From Psoroptes ovis (lineage: Eukaryota > Arthropoda > Arachnida > Sarcoptiformes > Psoroptidae), in NCBI GenBank assembly GCA_002943765.1, contig PQWQ01000006.1, positions 2,914,001-2,978,000 on the forward strand: a stretch of 64,000 bases of DNA, given 5' to 3'. The translations under genes and the position numbers were made by a program. The notes under the pieces were generated by a model, which saw nothing but the letters and a program-made list of their open reading frames with translations, ran no database searches and was not told the origin of the DNA. This document shows, one piece after another, positions 14,154-26,644 of the stretch. Each line of letters starts with the position of its first letter. The first letter of the stretch is position 1.

Positions 14154-15739
14154 ATGAATGAATCTGCAATTTCTTTTGAAAATGGACTTGTTGAAGTTAA
14201 TTTTCTCACCAATCAATCGATTTGGTATGATGCATATCTTTTAGATATCAATATTGTTAATGTTAGCGAAGATGTTAATAATAATGATAATAATATTGAA
14301 AAACTTGAACAATCAAGTATTGTCGATTCAAATAACAATAATGGTGTTACCGATGGACAAAATGTTATCAATACGAATAGTGGTAAATTAATGGCATCAA
14401 TAGTGATGGCGATCAAAGATGAATCTCCATCGACTACAATAACAAAACGACAACATTATTATCAATTGCCTTTGAATCAAATTCGTTTAAAGTCAAAATT
14501 AAATGAAATCAATTTCGGTAATTTAATTTTCAATAAATTAATAATCTCAATTTAATTGAAATTATCTTTGTTTAGAAGAGAATGCTAAAATTGAAGTTTT
14601 ATCGATTGTGGGCGAAGAAAAGTTTGTTGCTTGGAAATTGGCTAAAATAAAAAAATTTAAAGCCAATGATGCTGTCGTAGAATATTATGATGAAAATGGT
14701 ATTATAATCGAGTCAAATTCAATTGAAGAATTTGATATTGTGAGCCGAGAACAAAGTCGTGCCTTGAATCCCTTCAAACCGTTCAATGATGTATCAATCG
14801 ATAGTAATCCGTTTGCTCGCATTGAATTGCCTGTGCCATTTTTCCTGCTTAGACAAGTTGATAGATCATGGTTGTGCAACATTAATTTTCATGAACGTTT
14901 TAAACAAAATGTTGAGAATTTAATCAACATTCATTATGATCTAGAGAAGAATTCACTAATTTGTCTTGGCTATGCACATGATTGTACTGAATATTCCAAA
15001 GAAAAATTCTGCAATCAATGTAAAATTTTATCAGACTATCATTTTCGTTCATTGAAAGAAAAACATTCGCTTAGTAAATATTTATTGATTCCTTCAGTCT
15101 ATCAAAATCCTAATGAATGGATAATGCATCTTCCTGTTGCTAAGCATCTACTTGGTCTATCGATCGGTAAAGAAGGAATTAATATTAAGAAAGCACGTGA
15201 AATGGAAGGCATTATATCTGTTGAACTTCACAATCAAACCGGGACTTTCATCATTAAAGGTGAATGACATTGATTGTTTATTAAATTGAAATAATTATTT
15301 TTCCTTTTTTACAGGAAAAAATAAAGAAATTTGTCAAAGAGCCGCAAACCTCCTTAATTATGTTGAAGAATTCATTGAAATTGATAATGAATATAGAAAT
15401 TTTTTCAATATGCAGACAATGAAAGATTTAACCCAAAAAACAAATATTATAAATTTTCACTGGATTTACCCATCCGACAAAGATCATGAAAATGATCATC
15501 ATGGTGGTGATAACCGACGATCTAATCGTTTCAAAGATAATCGTAATAAAAAGATATTATTACAAATTCTGGGTAATCGGGAAAGTGTCGATAATTTCAA
15601 ACTATTGTTTAATTATCAGTTAGCTGAACATATTGAAATGAATAAATTGCGCGACGAATTTCAAGGCTTTACCGGTATTGGCAGTGATGAAGGCGGTAAT
15701 AGTCACCATAATAGACGAAAGCGTTTTACTGGGATGTAG
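14154..15739 (+). CDS. Divergent FMR1/FXR-family RNA-binding protein
   Basis: Three exons (14154-14517, 14576-15259, 15315-15739) join in frame to 490 aa. FMRP-family proteins bind mRNA and regulate translation in ribonucleoprotein granules. The N-terminus (about residues 11-40, LVEVNF...WYDAYL) matches the first Tudor/Agenet domain. Exon 2 carries the second Tudor domain, with the W-LAK motif and RALNPFKP corresponding to vertebrate RSVNPNKP. It also carries the HFRSL stretch and a KH1 domain with GxxG as G319-K-E-G322. Exon 3 aligns with the end of KH1 and then with the KH2 region, but the KH2 GxxG loop is missing. A conserved tail motif (FNYQLAEHIEMNKLRDEFQ, compared with the LDYHLNYLKEVDQLR region of FMRP) follows, and the protein stops soon after. 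There is no RGG box or long C-terminus. The start is chosen because it places the first Tudor domain at the N-terminus as in the family. An AATAAA lies about 100 bp downstream, before a MITE. Confidence 0.85.
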
Positions 15740-15888
15740 AAGCAAATGATTTTCTATCAACATTTAATGTAAAATGAAAATTGATATTTGTAGTTATTTC
15801 TGTGTTTTGTGTGTGTCTTTATTCATCTAAAAAAATTATATTAATAAAAATGAGCTTTTTTCATAAATTCAAAAACATGTTTTTTATA

Positions 15889-16043
15889 TTAACCCTTAGA
15901 ACTCGAGGCAAATACAGCGCAAGCAAGCCAGCAGCTCGACAATTTTTCACACTCATGTAAAATGGTGCCTGAGGAGCGCCTATTGAGTTGCTGCATCATC
16001 TCTTATGGTGAGCTATGCTCACCGCTCGAGTTTTAAGGGTTAA
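15889..16043. mobile_element. piggyBac-type MITE (155 bp with TTAA target sites)
   Basis: TTAA at 15889-15892 is followed at once by CCCTTAGAACTCGAG (15893-15907). The other end is the inverted copy of CCCTTAAAACTCGAG (16025-16039) followed by TTAA (16040-16043). TTAA duplications with termini starting CCC are the hallmark of the piggyBac superfamily. The 15 bp terminal repeats differ at one base. The interior is about 120 bp, more GC-rich than its surroundings, and has no coding capacity, so it is a non-autonomous element. It sits between the convergent 3' ends of the FMR1-like and ceramidase genes. Confidence 0.8.
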
Positions 16044-16193
16044 TGATTTCCCGTTATAATAATATTCATAATTATGAGGACTAGAATGATTTCAGATAAT
16101 TTTATAAATTTTTAAATAAAATCTCCAACAAAAAATTGGTCGTAGATTGATTGACAGAATATTTTGCTTCTAAAAATGATTTTGTCATGCGTT

Positions 16194-18402
16194 TCATAAA
16201 GCATTTTTCAATTCAATATATGGAATACCATAATCTTTATCTTGCGGCCAAAATTTAATCACCGGTAATAAATCTTGATAATTATGAATAGCATCAAAAT
16301 ATGCGAATAGAACACAAACAGTATATGATGCTATAGCAATCATAATATGCCAAACACCATGTAAGTATGGTAAATTATATGCAGACCATGTATCACAAAA
16401 CATTCGGTCCAATATCCAACTGGTGACTGCTGCAACCCAACATAAGCAACAACGCCAACCTAATCTTCTTATCCTTTGTATGCGGCAGCGTTGAATTTCT
16501 TTCGTTAGTAGAAAAAACGTCGGTATACCTAATGTCATTAATGCAAAACTATTTATCCATGGATAAATAAATGCAGCAAACGATGCAATTACGCTGACTA
16601 TTATCATTATTTTCTTGAACTTTTTTCTGCCGAAATTTTCCAGAAAAAAACATATAATTGAAAACAATATTTCACAATCAATAATTAATAATTACCTATC
16701 ATTGTTAACCCATTTTGGATAATATTGTCTTGGTAACCACATGCCAAAAGCAAATGCTAATAACCATAATATTGCTAATTCATCTAATAATTGTCCTAAT
16801 AGGCTAAGTGTTGCATGAAAATATGCTGAACAAATTCCGACAACAGCGAATAATGTCCATATAATGTATATACCACGATCAATATTATTTGCATATTGTC
16901 TGAATAATTGACATAATATGGGCGGAAATATTAGAAATAGAATATTTGATGTCTACCGAAAAGAATTCAAGGAATTAGGGCAAAATTTTTTGATTGCAAA
17001 TAAGGAGAAAACAAACCGTATTGATCAATTCAGCAATAAATGGTGAATGTGTATAATTAAATTCACACCAATCGATCGGTGATGTACCACGTTCAATTAC
17101 ATATAGAAGTGAATTTGACATTTTAAGCGATCGTGTGGTTGTACCAACAAACCAGACAGGTGAATTCTGCGAAAATTGATTTTGAAAAAAGATTTTTGAA
17201 TTAAATTTCAATAAATGAATATAAAGTTGAAAATGTCGATTCCGAATTATGTTTTGTTTCGCTTCATGAAAAAACAAAATGATAATATTTAAATTAAATT
17301 TGAATCAGATTCAATGATTCAACTAGAAATGAGCACATGATTCATAGTATCTTGATCATTGTATTCATTGCTGTATCATTCTCACCAAAAATTATAATAA
17401 AATTTAAAATTAATTAAAGCTCAATCATGATGATTTTGTATCTTGTGTGCAAAAACAGAAAAACAAAGACAAATATTGATTTATTTGTTTGTTTAATTGC
17501 TATTATTCTACTATGAATCTGAATACAAAGATAATCATTTCATTTTATTTATTAATTTATTCATTCATGATGCCGCTCTTATTATCATTATTATTATGAT
17601 TATGTAATTTGATACTTGTCATGATTCACGTTTTTACAATTATCGGACAATTTATTTCATTTATTTTGTTTTAAAAAAAAATTTTCTGCAAAATCAATTA
17701 CAAAAGTTACATGACCTTTCACATCTTTGTCGATATATAATTTTATTTCTGTTCTGTTTCATTGATTGATTATTTTAATCACTAAGAAATTGAACATATT
17801 GACTTGTCCAGAAAGTTATTGACGATTTTCATAAAGGCACTTCCATTGATTTACATTGATTCATAAGTATTGAACAAATTGGACAACCAAGATTGATTGA
17901 TTATCGATCATGTGTGCACATAAAACAAGGCAAGATGGAAAATACCAAAATAAATTTGTTTATGATAATTTCAATGATTTCAATGTTTACTTATTGTAAA
18001 TTGATACTCATCAAATTAATAAAAATCGGAAATAAGATAAGATTAGAATCAATTGAATCAGTTGAATCAATTTGCCTGAACCTCATATCTTTGATTCATT
18101 TTCAAAGCGTCCAATGTTGAATCATTGTTCATTCATCAAAAATATAAGTTTAGCTGTCACACGCACGCACACACGCCCAATGATCGGGTGAATTATGCTT
18201 TTCATCTAATCTCTTTGTTTAATTTGCCAATTGACAAAAAAGGGTTTTTCCATACCCATGGAAAGCGTTTGTATTTCTACAATTTGTTCCGTTCATTCTT
18301 CATTCATTTGTTCAACCAGAACAATAGTTCAATAAAACTAGAAAATCAAAAATGAAAAAAAAAATTCAAAAATTAACTTACCATTTGAAATTTAGGCGAC
18401 AT
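16194..18402 (-). CDS. Alkaline ceramidase (ACER family)
   Basis: This integral-membrane hydrolase cleaves ceramide to sphingosine and fatty acid in the ER or Golgi. Core exons are 17166-17017, 16952-16696 and 16626-16194. Exon 1 of the core contains ERGTSPIDWCEFNY, the family's N-terminal signature (S-P-V-D-W-C-E in insects). Later come SAYFHATLS (zinc-ligand region), DRMFC, LPYLHGVWHI (second His motif) and the C-terminal IKFWP. Seven hydrophobic segments are expected for the family and can be picked out. An upstream mini-exon at 18402-18382 (ATG plus six codons, then a consensus GTAAGT donor) joins in phase to the acceptor before 17166, giving 286 aa. Starting at the internal Met at 17121 gives 264 aa, close to the usual family length. 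Which start is used is unresolved. The gene points towards the FMR1-like gene. Confidence 0.88.
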
Positions 18403-21400
18403 CTTGTGTATGGTGTTTGAAGGGGATTATTTTTTTGAAAAAAATTTTGAAATTCAAATCGATTTAATGAAATGAATTAATGCATTGACATTTGAACGAT
18501 ATGTTTTCGCGAGATAACGAAAGATTTGCGATTAAATTGGCATGAATTTCTGTTTTCTTCTATGTTGTTTACGATTCATTCGAGTCATAAGACAACTGAT
18601 TTTTGAAACTCAAATGAAATTGAATTTAGTCAATGAAAACAAAAAACAAAAGGTTGCTGTTGGGCAATCGATCGATCGATCAAATGATTGATTTGAATCG
18701 ACAATTTCAAATAGATATTTGATTGATTTTTCTCTCTTGTCACATAAAAATTTTGAAATTTTGAAAATCAACTTATAAACAAGGTTTCATAGCTGCTGTC
18801 GCTGTTGTTCAAATTAATCGGCAATTTCATTGACCAACAAACAAGCTGAAAATGGGAGAAACTTTGTGCGTAATTTTGTCATTCGTCTAAATTCATTGTA
18901 ATTTTGTTGCGTAGATTTTTAATGAACGGGGAAAAATTTCATTCATTCAAAACTGGTGTGCATGTGTGTATGTTTCCATTCATTTCTACGAAAAAACCAT
19001 TATTTAAGCATCATACGAAATTGTTTGTTTGTTGGGTTTGTTCATTATTGTTTTTCAAGTTGTTTGTTTGCAGTTGTTTTTCAACTGTTTTTGTCTTTCA
19101 CATTTGTAATTATTCAAAAATTTAATTTAATTGTCTCTCATTGCTTTGTTTTCAGTGCAAAATATAAATATGAATTTAAATTGATTTTTTGTTGTTTCAA
19201 AATTTGAATGCATTTGAATGTAAAAAAAAACATGTAGAAATGGTTGAATTTTATGGCTGAAAGGATACTGGTTGGCGTGAACATTGAATGTTGTGGAAAA
19301 TTGTTATTCAATTTTGTTGTTGTTGTAACATATGATTGTTGCGTTATTTTTTATATATAAATTTTATTTATTTCAATTTTTCGATTTGTTTTAAATTGAA
19401 TGTTGTTTTGTTGCGTAAACAACAACAACAACATTTATTCAATTTCCTTCTGCAGCAATCACGATAATGATAATTGATTGTTGATTATTATTATTAATGA
19501 CGAATGTAAAGAGAAATTTCCTTTTTGTAATTAAATTGAATGATTTGAATATTCGATTTCAAAATAATAAACAATGATTTCATATGATTCGTCACTTGTG
19601 ATCACAAAATCAGAAATATTTTTCGAGATTCATTAATTGAAATATTTGAAATGATTGATTTTAATATATTAAAGATGAAAATCAATGATTGATGTATGAT
19701 CAATTGATTGATTGATGTTTGTCTGTCGTTTGTTTGTTTATTATTCACATTTTCATTGATTAATCATTTCATTTATCGATAATTTTAAATGAAATTTTCA
19801 TGTTTTCAATTAGGAAATTTAGATTCGAAGTTGATTTTCAATCAATTTTTGATTGAAATTGAACACCATTGATTTTATCGTTTTGACAATCCCATATTTT
19901 TGACTTTTGATTTTTAGGATTTTTGTCTGGTTTTCAAAATCTTTTATTCTTGTTGTTCGTCAGTTGTTTGTGTTGTTTGCTTGGAAAAAATCATTATTTA
20001 ATAAACACACAGAATTGAATTGTTTATATTCAGTTATGGATGGATGAAGAATCTGGTACGAATCGGTTCATATGTCGTTTTCGGGTTTTTAATTTCAGAA
20101 TAAATATGAGGCGAATATGAATCAGTATATAGACATGTATGAATATTTTTCGCTGATTATGTAACAACAAACATCGCCACCACCACCATTACCACCGCGG
20201 ACACCGTAAAACACAAATGATTGAAGAACAAAAATTGTAAAAAATAATGGAAGAAAGTAAAAAACAAACACATTTGAACACATTAAACCCAAACATCGAC
20301 AACGTCAACAACAAGCGAAAAAATCATGAAAATGAAAAATGTAAAATCAAAATGAATGAATGAATGGTTTGAAATGGTTCACTTTTAATATTAATAATAA
20401 TAATGGTTAATAGTCCGTATGGTCGGGTATATATAAATGAGTGTGTGTGTGAATCTTACCACTATCTACCACAAGATTGATATTGTGTTCGTTTGTGTAT
20501 TTATTTGTTACCATTGATGGTGAACAGATGTTCTCTAGATGCTTTCATTTTTCAAAAATAAAATAAAAGAAAAATATTTTACATTCATTTGTGTATTTGT
20601 GGGTTTAATGTGAAAATAATTATTTTTAAACATCCTTCTATTCTATTTTTATTCAATTTCTTTCCTTAGGTTTACCATTCATCATGTTTTGAAGATGAAT
20701 AAATTTTTAGCTTTTCCACTAATCAGAGCCGGTAATTTAGGCGATTTATATGCAGCTGCGATCAGTGAAAACTGCTCTATCAACGGTTTCGATAGAGTGC
20801 ATGAAAATCTCTACACACAAAAGTTAAGGTGTGTGTGTGTGTGCAGGTATTTGACCACCACCAATGAGATTACCACCATGTTTAAATCAATAATTGATTA
20901 TGATTGAAGTAAAATTTCATTCAATGAAAATTGCTTGAAGACAATAATTGAATACATAACCTAAGCACAAAAATAAGCACCATAGATTAAGATTTTTTGG
21001 AAAATAGATTTCAAAATTAAAAAATGAATACTAATGCAATTTAAAAAAAACAAAAGTAAATGATAATTGAAATTAAACACAATCCATATACATTGGTCCA
21101 TGTAAAATGTCGGATTACTGTTGAGAAATGAGAAAAATTGTTTTGCTTTTGGAGAAAAGAGGAGAAAATAAAAACCAATTCGATTATAAATTGATTAGAA
21201 AAAATTTCATAAATTATCGTCTTCATAAATTGTCCTCATATTGTTATGATTGAAATCATGAATAATTTTACAGGCTTGTAGATCATAAAAAAAATTAATG
21301 AATGAACAATAATCATTGTAAATCATGTGACAAATTCTTGCTGTTATCATTTTGTAATCAAAAATAAAAAGTAAAAAAAGATATCGATGCATTCGTCTAG

Positions 21401-22593
21401 TAATTAGATGGTAATAACTGATAATAGAGGATAATTATGATGGTTATAAATCATATAATTTATTATTTATTAGTTTATTTGTTGTTTTTTTTTCATTGTC
21501 ATTGCCGTAAATGTATCCATCATAATCATTATAAAATCATTATGATTCATTCAAAAAATAAAAATAAAATTCTATGAAATTAAAAGCTAATAAAAAATTA
21601 TTTGAAAAACAATGATTACAAATGTACAATTGCAAGAATGACGATAATCATAAAATGTCTTTACAAATTTAATATCGGTAATCATGGCGACTTTCAGAAA
21701 AAAAATTAAGAATTTATTTGATTCAAAAAATTTGTCGGTATTTCAAATAATACAAAAAATTCAACTCGGATTAAATGGATTTTATATTATACTCAATTTA
21801 CGATTGATGTACGATTAATTATTTTAAAATTCTATGCAATTTATAATGTAATAATTTTTTTAAATTTCAATTCTTTACCTACCATTTGCCATTATCATTC
21901 ATATCTTGTTGTTCATTCACCATTTATTATGATTATTATTATTATTATTATCGATGATATCAATAATGCATGTTATTTGATCATTTCATGTGTGTTTATG
22001 GGTGTACATGTGTTCAGAAATATGTATAAACATCTCTATCTAAAATGTTTATCTAAATTTATAATAAATATAGTAATAATAACCATAATAATAATAATAA
22101 AAACTATGTGACATAAATTAGCACTAAATTTTTTGAAAGGTAGTTAGTCAGTCAGTTAGCTGTAATTGATCATAATAATAATAATATCAAATTGAAAATT
22201 TGAAAATAATTTCATGAAATCTACCTTAATCACGTTTTTTTCAATCATTTCATTTAATTCATTATTGAAATTTGAAATTCTCATGAAATAATATATATGT
22301 TAATGTTTTGAATTATAAAATAAGCACAATCAATAATTATAATAATAACCAATCACCAATCAATCAATCAATCTGATAGAATTTGAATATTTTTGCATTC
22401 AATTTGGAAATCGATGTTCATTGGATCTTATTGTTATCAACCGACTTTGTTGAAATATTCTTCAACTTTAAGTTTTAAGAAAAAATTCTATTGTCATTTT
22501 GAATTAACATAAGTGGTTGTGTATTTTAAAATTAGTATTGTAACTAATTGATTTCATTTTTCGTGTGTATTGATTTCGGTGATAAATTTGAAA
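18403..22593. other. Non-coding block between ceramidase and SLC9B-like genes
   Basis: AT-rich sequence with (GT)n at 20830-20843 and AAC/ATT tracts. It contains one exon-like segment (20670-20907), listed separately. The last few hundred bases are presumably promoter and leader for the antiporter gene at 22594. No RNA gene was recognised. Confidence 0.55.
20670..20907 (+). other. Orphan exon-like segment, unidentified
   Basis: After a plausible acceptor (CCTTAG at 20664-20669) an open frame encodes about 53 residues with unusually protein-like composition for this region (LIRAGNLGDLYAAAISENC and following). It ends in AAG followed by GTGTGTGTGT, which could be a donor. Without splicing the frame runs through the GT repeat to a stop at 20905-20907. 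The AG-x-LG-x-LY pattern loosely recalls the start of large SNTX-like proteins, but this is too short to assign. No partner exons were found on either side, so it may be a gene relic or chance. Confidence 0.3.
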
Positions 22594-24196
22594 ATGTTAC
22601 AAAGAATCAAAGAAACTAAAGAAGAAATATTTACAAAGAAATATATTCACTATTTCATTTGGTTAATTCTTGTATCGATTTTCATATATTTATCATTGAT
22701 TTCAATTTTCAAAGATGAAGCGTTACCACCGAATGGACATCTTTTTCATATGTTCTGCTTATTCATATTTACCCATTTTATGGCTAAAATTTTTCATATA
22801 ATTAGTTTACCATCTCTACTTGGAATGTTAACAGCCGGTAAGATTATTTATATTTGAAAAAAAATGAATCGATTAATTTTTTGATGCAAAAACAACAGGT
22901 ATAATTTATGGTAATTTGATTGAATTTGAATTGAACAAATCAGTGGTATCAAATATACGGTCATTAGCATTGTTAATAATTTTATTACGTGCTGGCTTAC
23001 ATTTAGTGCCAGAATATTTAAGTTATCTCTCATACAGAGCTATAAGAGTTATTGTGATACCTTTTTTTATTGAAACATTTGTCGTAAGTGGTGCTTCAAT
23101 ATTATTATTCAAATTCAATATGATGTGGGCATTATTAATCGGTTTTGTATTGGCTGCTGTATCACCAGCTGTTGTGGTGCCATGTATGATTCGTATACAA
23201 CAGCTTAGGTTAAGTGAAGGAAAAGGAATTCCAACATTAAACATTGCTGCAGCAAGTATTGATGATGTATTATCTGTTACTGGCTTCAACATTTTTCTGT
23301 ATTTCGCAATCACAGATGAATCAAGCTGCGAAAAATCTGAAACACTTAAATACTTACAAGGACCATTGCAAATTTTGATTGGTCTTGCATTTGGTCTCAT
23401 TATGGGCTTTGTTCTATGGTTTATACCTGAACGTTATGATGAATATGATAAAGATAATAAAAAATATAATTTATCTAGATTTTTATTACTTGTGATTTCT
23501 GGTACATTTGCATTGTTTGGAAGTATTTATATTGAAATGGAAGCTGCAGGTCCATTAGCATTATTAGTAATGGCATTTGTTGCCACAATTAAATGGCGCA
23601 AAAATGAATGGGATGAAGAAAATGAACATGGTTTAAAAATTGTATGGCTTATATTTAAACGCTTTTTATTCTATTTGATTGGCTGTGAATTGAAATTTTC
23701 AACACTCGATACTGAAATTGTAGTCAAAGCGTTAGCTTGTCTTTTCATCGGTATCGCTTTGAAATTGATAGTTTCATATTTATTGACATATAATATTGGT
23801 CTTAATCGTAAAGAAAGATTATTTGTTGCATGTTCATGGTTGCCAAAAGCGACGGTTCAAGCAGCGATTGGACCAACAGCTTTAGCTGTAGCCATAACTG
23901 ATCAAGATAAACATAATGGAAAAATAATATTAACGGCAGCTGCTTTATCAATATTAATTACTGCACCTATAGGAGCTATCTTAATGGATTTTTTATGCAC
24001 TCGATTATTATCAGACCCTGATATCGATAATAGCTGTAACAATCTTTGCCCAATGAATGGTAATCAGAATTGTCATCATTCTAATATTATCACTATTGAT
24101 AATAATAATAATAATAATACCCATTCGATTAAGCAAACTAAAATCAATTCTCCAATACTTAATGAACGAAGATTTGATGCTGATTTCGATTTATAA
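22594..24196 (+). CDS. SLC9B/NHA-type cation/proton antiporter
   Basis: Two exons (22594-22837, 22899-24196) give 513 aa. NHA proteins exchange Na+ or Li+ for protons across plasma or organelle membranes. The sequence has a cytoplasmic N-terminus of about 20 residues and then about a dozen hydrophobic helices. Diagnostic motifs are present: VLAAVSPAVVVPCM, then ASIDDVLSVTGFN with the transport aspartates D203-D204, and WLPKATVQAAIGPTAL near the C-terminus, which in NHA2 holds the conserved Lys and Arg region. The tail ends in a short Asn-rich run. The start at 22594 is the first ATG in frame, with none upstream before a stop. It lies 450 bp before the tandem esterases and shares their strand. 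Substrate preference cannot be read from the sequence. Confidence 0.9.
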
Positions 24197-24643
24197 AAAT
24201 TATATAGCTGACAACAAAATATCAATTTCAATTGATAAATTTAATTGATAATTTAACATTGATGAATACATATTAGTTTCATTTAATAAAAAATGAGAAA
24301 GGAAAAAAAATATTTATTTTGATAGATAAATATTGATGATAATAATACAATAAATACATATACAAACAAACAAATATTGAATAAAGGAAATTTAACTATT
24401 TTTATCAGTCAACTAAATATATGATGCCATGTTTAAAATTCAATTCGTATCTTATATTCGCTTATATAATTATAGTATTATTGAATTTCATTAATTTTGT
24501 CATTAAAAATTCGAAATAATAAAAAGCCCCTTTTTCCAAGGTCTCGAAATCACTCATACAAATTTTTTTTAGAGTTAACAAAGTGTACCCATTAAGTATC
24601 ATCATCGATAAATCTTGATTTGTAAATAAAAAAAAAATTTAAA
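24197..24643. other. Intergenic gap, antiporter to esterase 1
   Basis: AT-rich spacer holding the antiporter 3' end (AATAAA-like sequences at about 24285 and 24350) and presumably the promoter of esterase 1. No further structure was seen. Confidence 0.6.
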
Positions 24644-26472
24644 ATGAATTTTCGGCTAATTTTTGCAATTATATCATTGTTATTAATTGCAATAAAAGCA
24701 GAATATGCGCCAATCGTAGAGACTAAACATGGGAAAATTCGTGGAATAATAAATACGGTCGGTATTTGGACAAAAGCACATTTATATCAAGGAATTCGTT
24801 TTGGTAAGTGATGATTGGAACAAAATATCTATTCATTTTTTCAATTATTATTTTTTCATTTGTAGCAATCGCTGAAAGATTCGCCAAACCAAAACGTGTT
24901 GAAAAATTTGATGAAGAAATTTATGATGCAATAAAAGAAAGATATACGTGTCCACAATTCTTGACCGGTTCGGGCAGTATGGAAAGATATTTTCAATTTG
25001 AAAAAAATGAAGAATGCTTATATTTGAACATATATAAACCGGAATCAAAAAGCGAAAAATTATTGCCAGTTATGGTATGGTTTTACGGCGGCGGTTTTCA
25101 AGGGGGTTCTATATTTATGCCAATTTATGATGGAACATATTTAGCAAGTAACGGAAATGTTATTGTTGTTTCAATTAATTATCGTCTCGGTCCATTCGGT
25201 TTTCTTTATTCGGGCACTGATGATGCGCCTGGCAATCAAGCTTTTTATGATCAAATTATGGGTTTAGAATGGATTCGCGATAATATAGAGCATTTTGGGG
25301 GCGATCGTAATCAGGTTACAATTTTTGGCGAATCAGCTGGATCATTTTCAGTATCTGCATTAATTTTATCACCATTAGCAAAAGGATTGTTTCATAGAGC
25401 AATTTTACAATCAGGCACACTTGTTCCTTCATTCAGAACAGTAGGTAAAAAAGGTGCCATTGAAAAAACAATGAAATTAGCTAAAGAATTGAATTGTTAT
25501 CAAAATGAAATGTCAAAAATAATCGAATGTCTTCGAACTAAATCAACACAAGAGATTGTCGATGCAGCGAAAAATGATTTAGCTCTCATGATTACAAATA
25601 AAATGTTTTCTCCAATTCTTGGTGATGATGTTTTGCCTGAAGATGTCACAAGATTCAAATATGGTTCGAATGGTCCAATAGATTTTATGTTTGGTGTAAC
25701 ACGCGATGAAGGCAGTCGTTTCGTAAAAGATTTTTTTCCAGAGCTTTCAGATGATTATTATCAAATTACTGAAAAGAGAACGAAAGAAATGATACGAGAA
25801 CTATTATCATATTATAAAATAAATGATGATGATAAAGAAATCGAAAATTATTATTTGAATCGAATCGATATGAGTGATTATAATCAAATAAGGTTGTAGA
25901 TAAATTTTTGCATATTTTATAAATATTGTTCATTAATATTTTATTTGATCTATATCGACAGAAAAATGATAAATGATATATTTGGAGATTTACGATTTAA
26001 TTGTCCGTCATATTTATTTATTCAAAAAATGATTGAAGCTAATCCGAACAAAAATTTTTACGCATATCGTTTTGATCGTCGATCTTTTGTATCAAATTTA
26101 ATGGATTGCCAAGAATGGATGGGTGTGTGTCATGCAAGTGAATTATTATATGTATTTAGCAATTCAATGATGAGCATATATCCAAGTGATTCACAATTAA
26201 GTACCGATATGATGAATTCGTGGACAAATTTTGCTAAAAATGGTAATCCATCTCCTATGGGCACATTGGAATGGCCAAAATACAATGATAAAAATAATGA
26301 TTCGATGCAATGGATGATCATTGATGTTGAAAAAAGAATTGAAACTAACCTTTATAAAGATGTATGTGAAAATATTTGGTCGAAACAATATGATATAATT
26401 AAGTATGGTGATGATAAAGCTAAAGAAATTGATAATGAAATAGATATTGATGATAAAAAAGATGAATTATAA
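24644..26472 (+). CDS. Carboxylesterase-family protein with KDEL tail (copy 1)
   Basis: Three exons (24644-24803, 24866-25892, 25962-26472) give 565 aa of the type B carboxylesterase/cholinesterase family, which hydrolyse carboxylic esters. A hydrophobic signal peptide (MNFRLIFAIISLLLIAIKA) precedes the mature start. The oxyanion-hole region reads YGGGFQGGS. The catalytic triad is visible: S210 in GESAGS, E335 in TRDEGS and H453 in GVCHAS. The nucleophile motif GESAGS is the canonical one. The final four residues are KDEL, the ER-retrieval signal, so it is predicted to be a soluble ER-lumenal enzyme. It is one of a tandem pair; the next gene has the same exon plan. Substrate is unknown; mite detoxification or lipid ester hydrolysis are possibilities. 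Confidence 0.92.
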
Positions 26473-26644
26473 ATGAATTTAATATATCTGAATAAAATTG
26501 TAAATTGATTTTTTCCTTAGAAAAAATGCTAAATCAGCATTTGTGAGTCATTGATTTAAATAAATCAATTTCTTTTTGTACTCGTTGCTAAATTTTTCTT
26601 CCACGATGTCTCATTTTATTTTAATCCATGCGATCGATCGAAAA

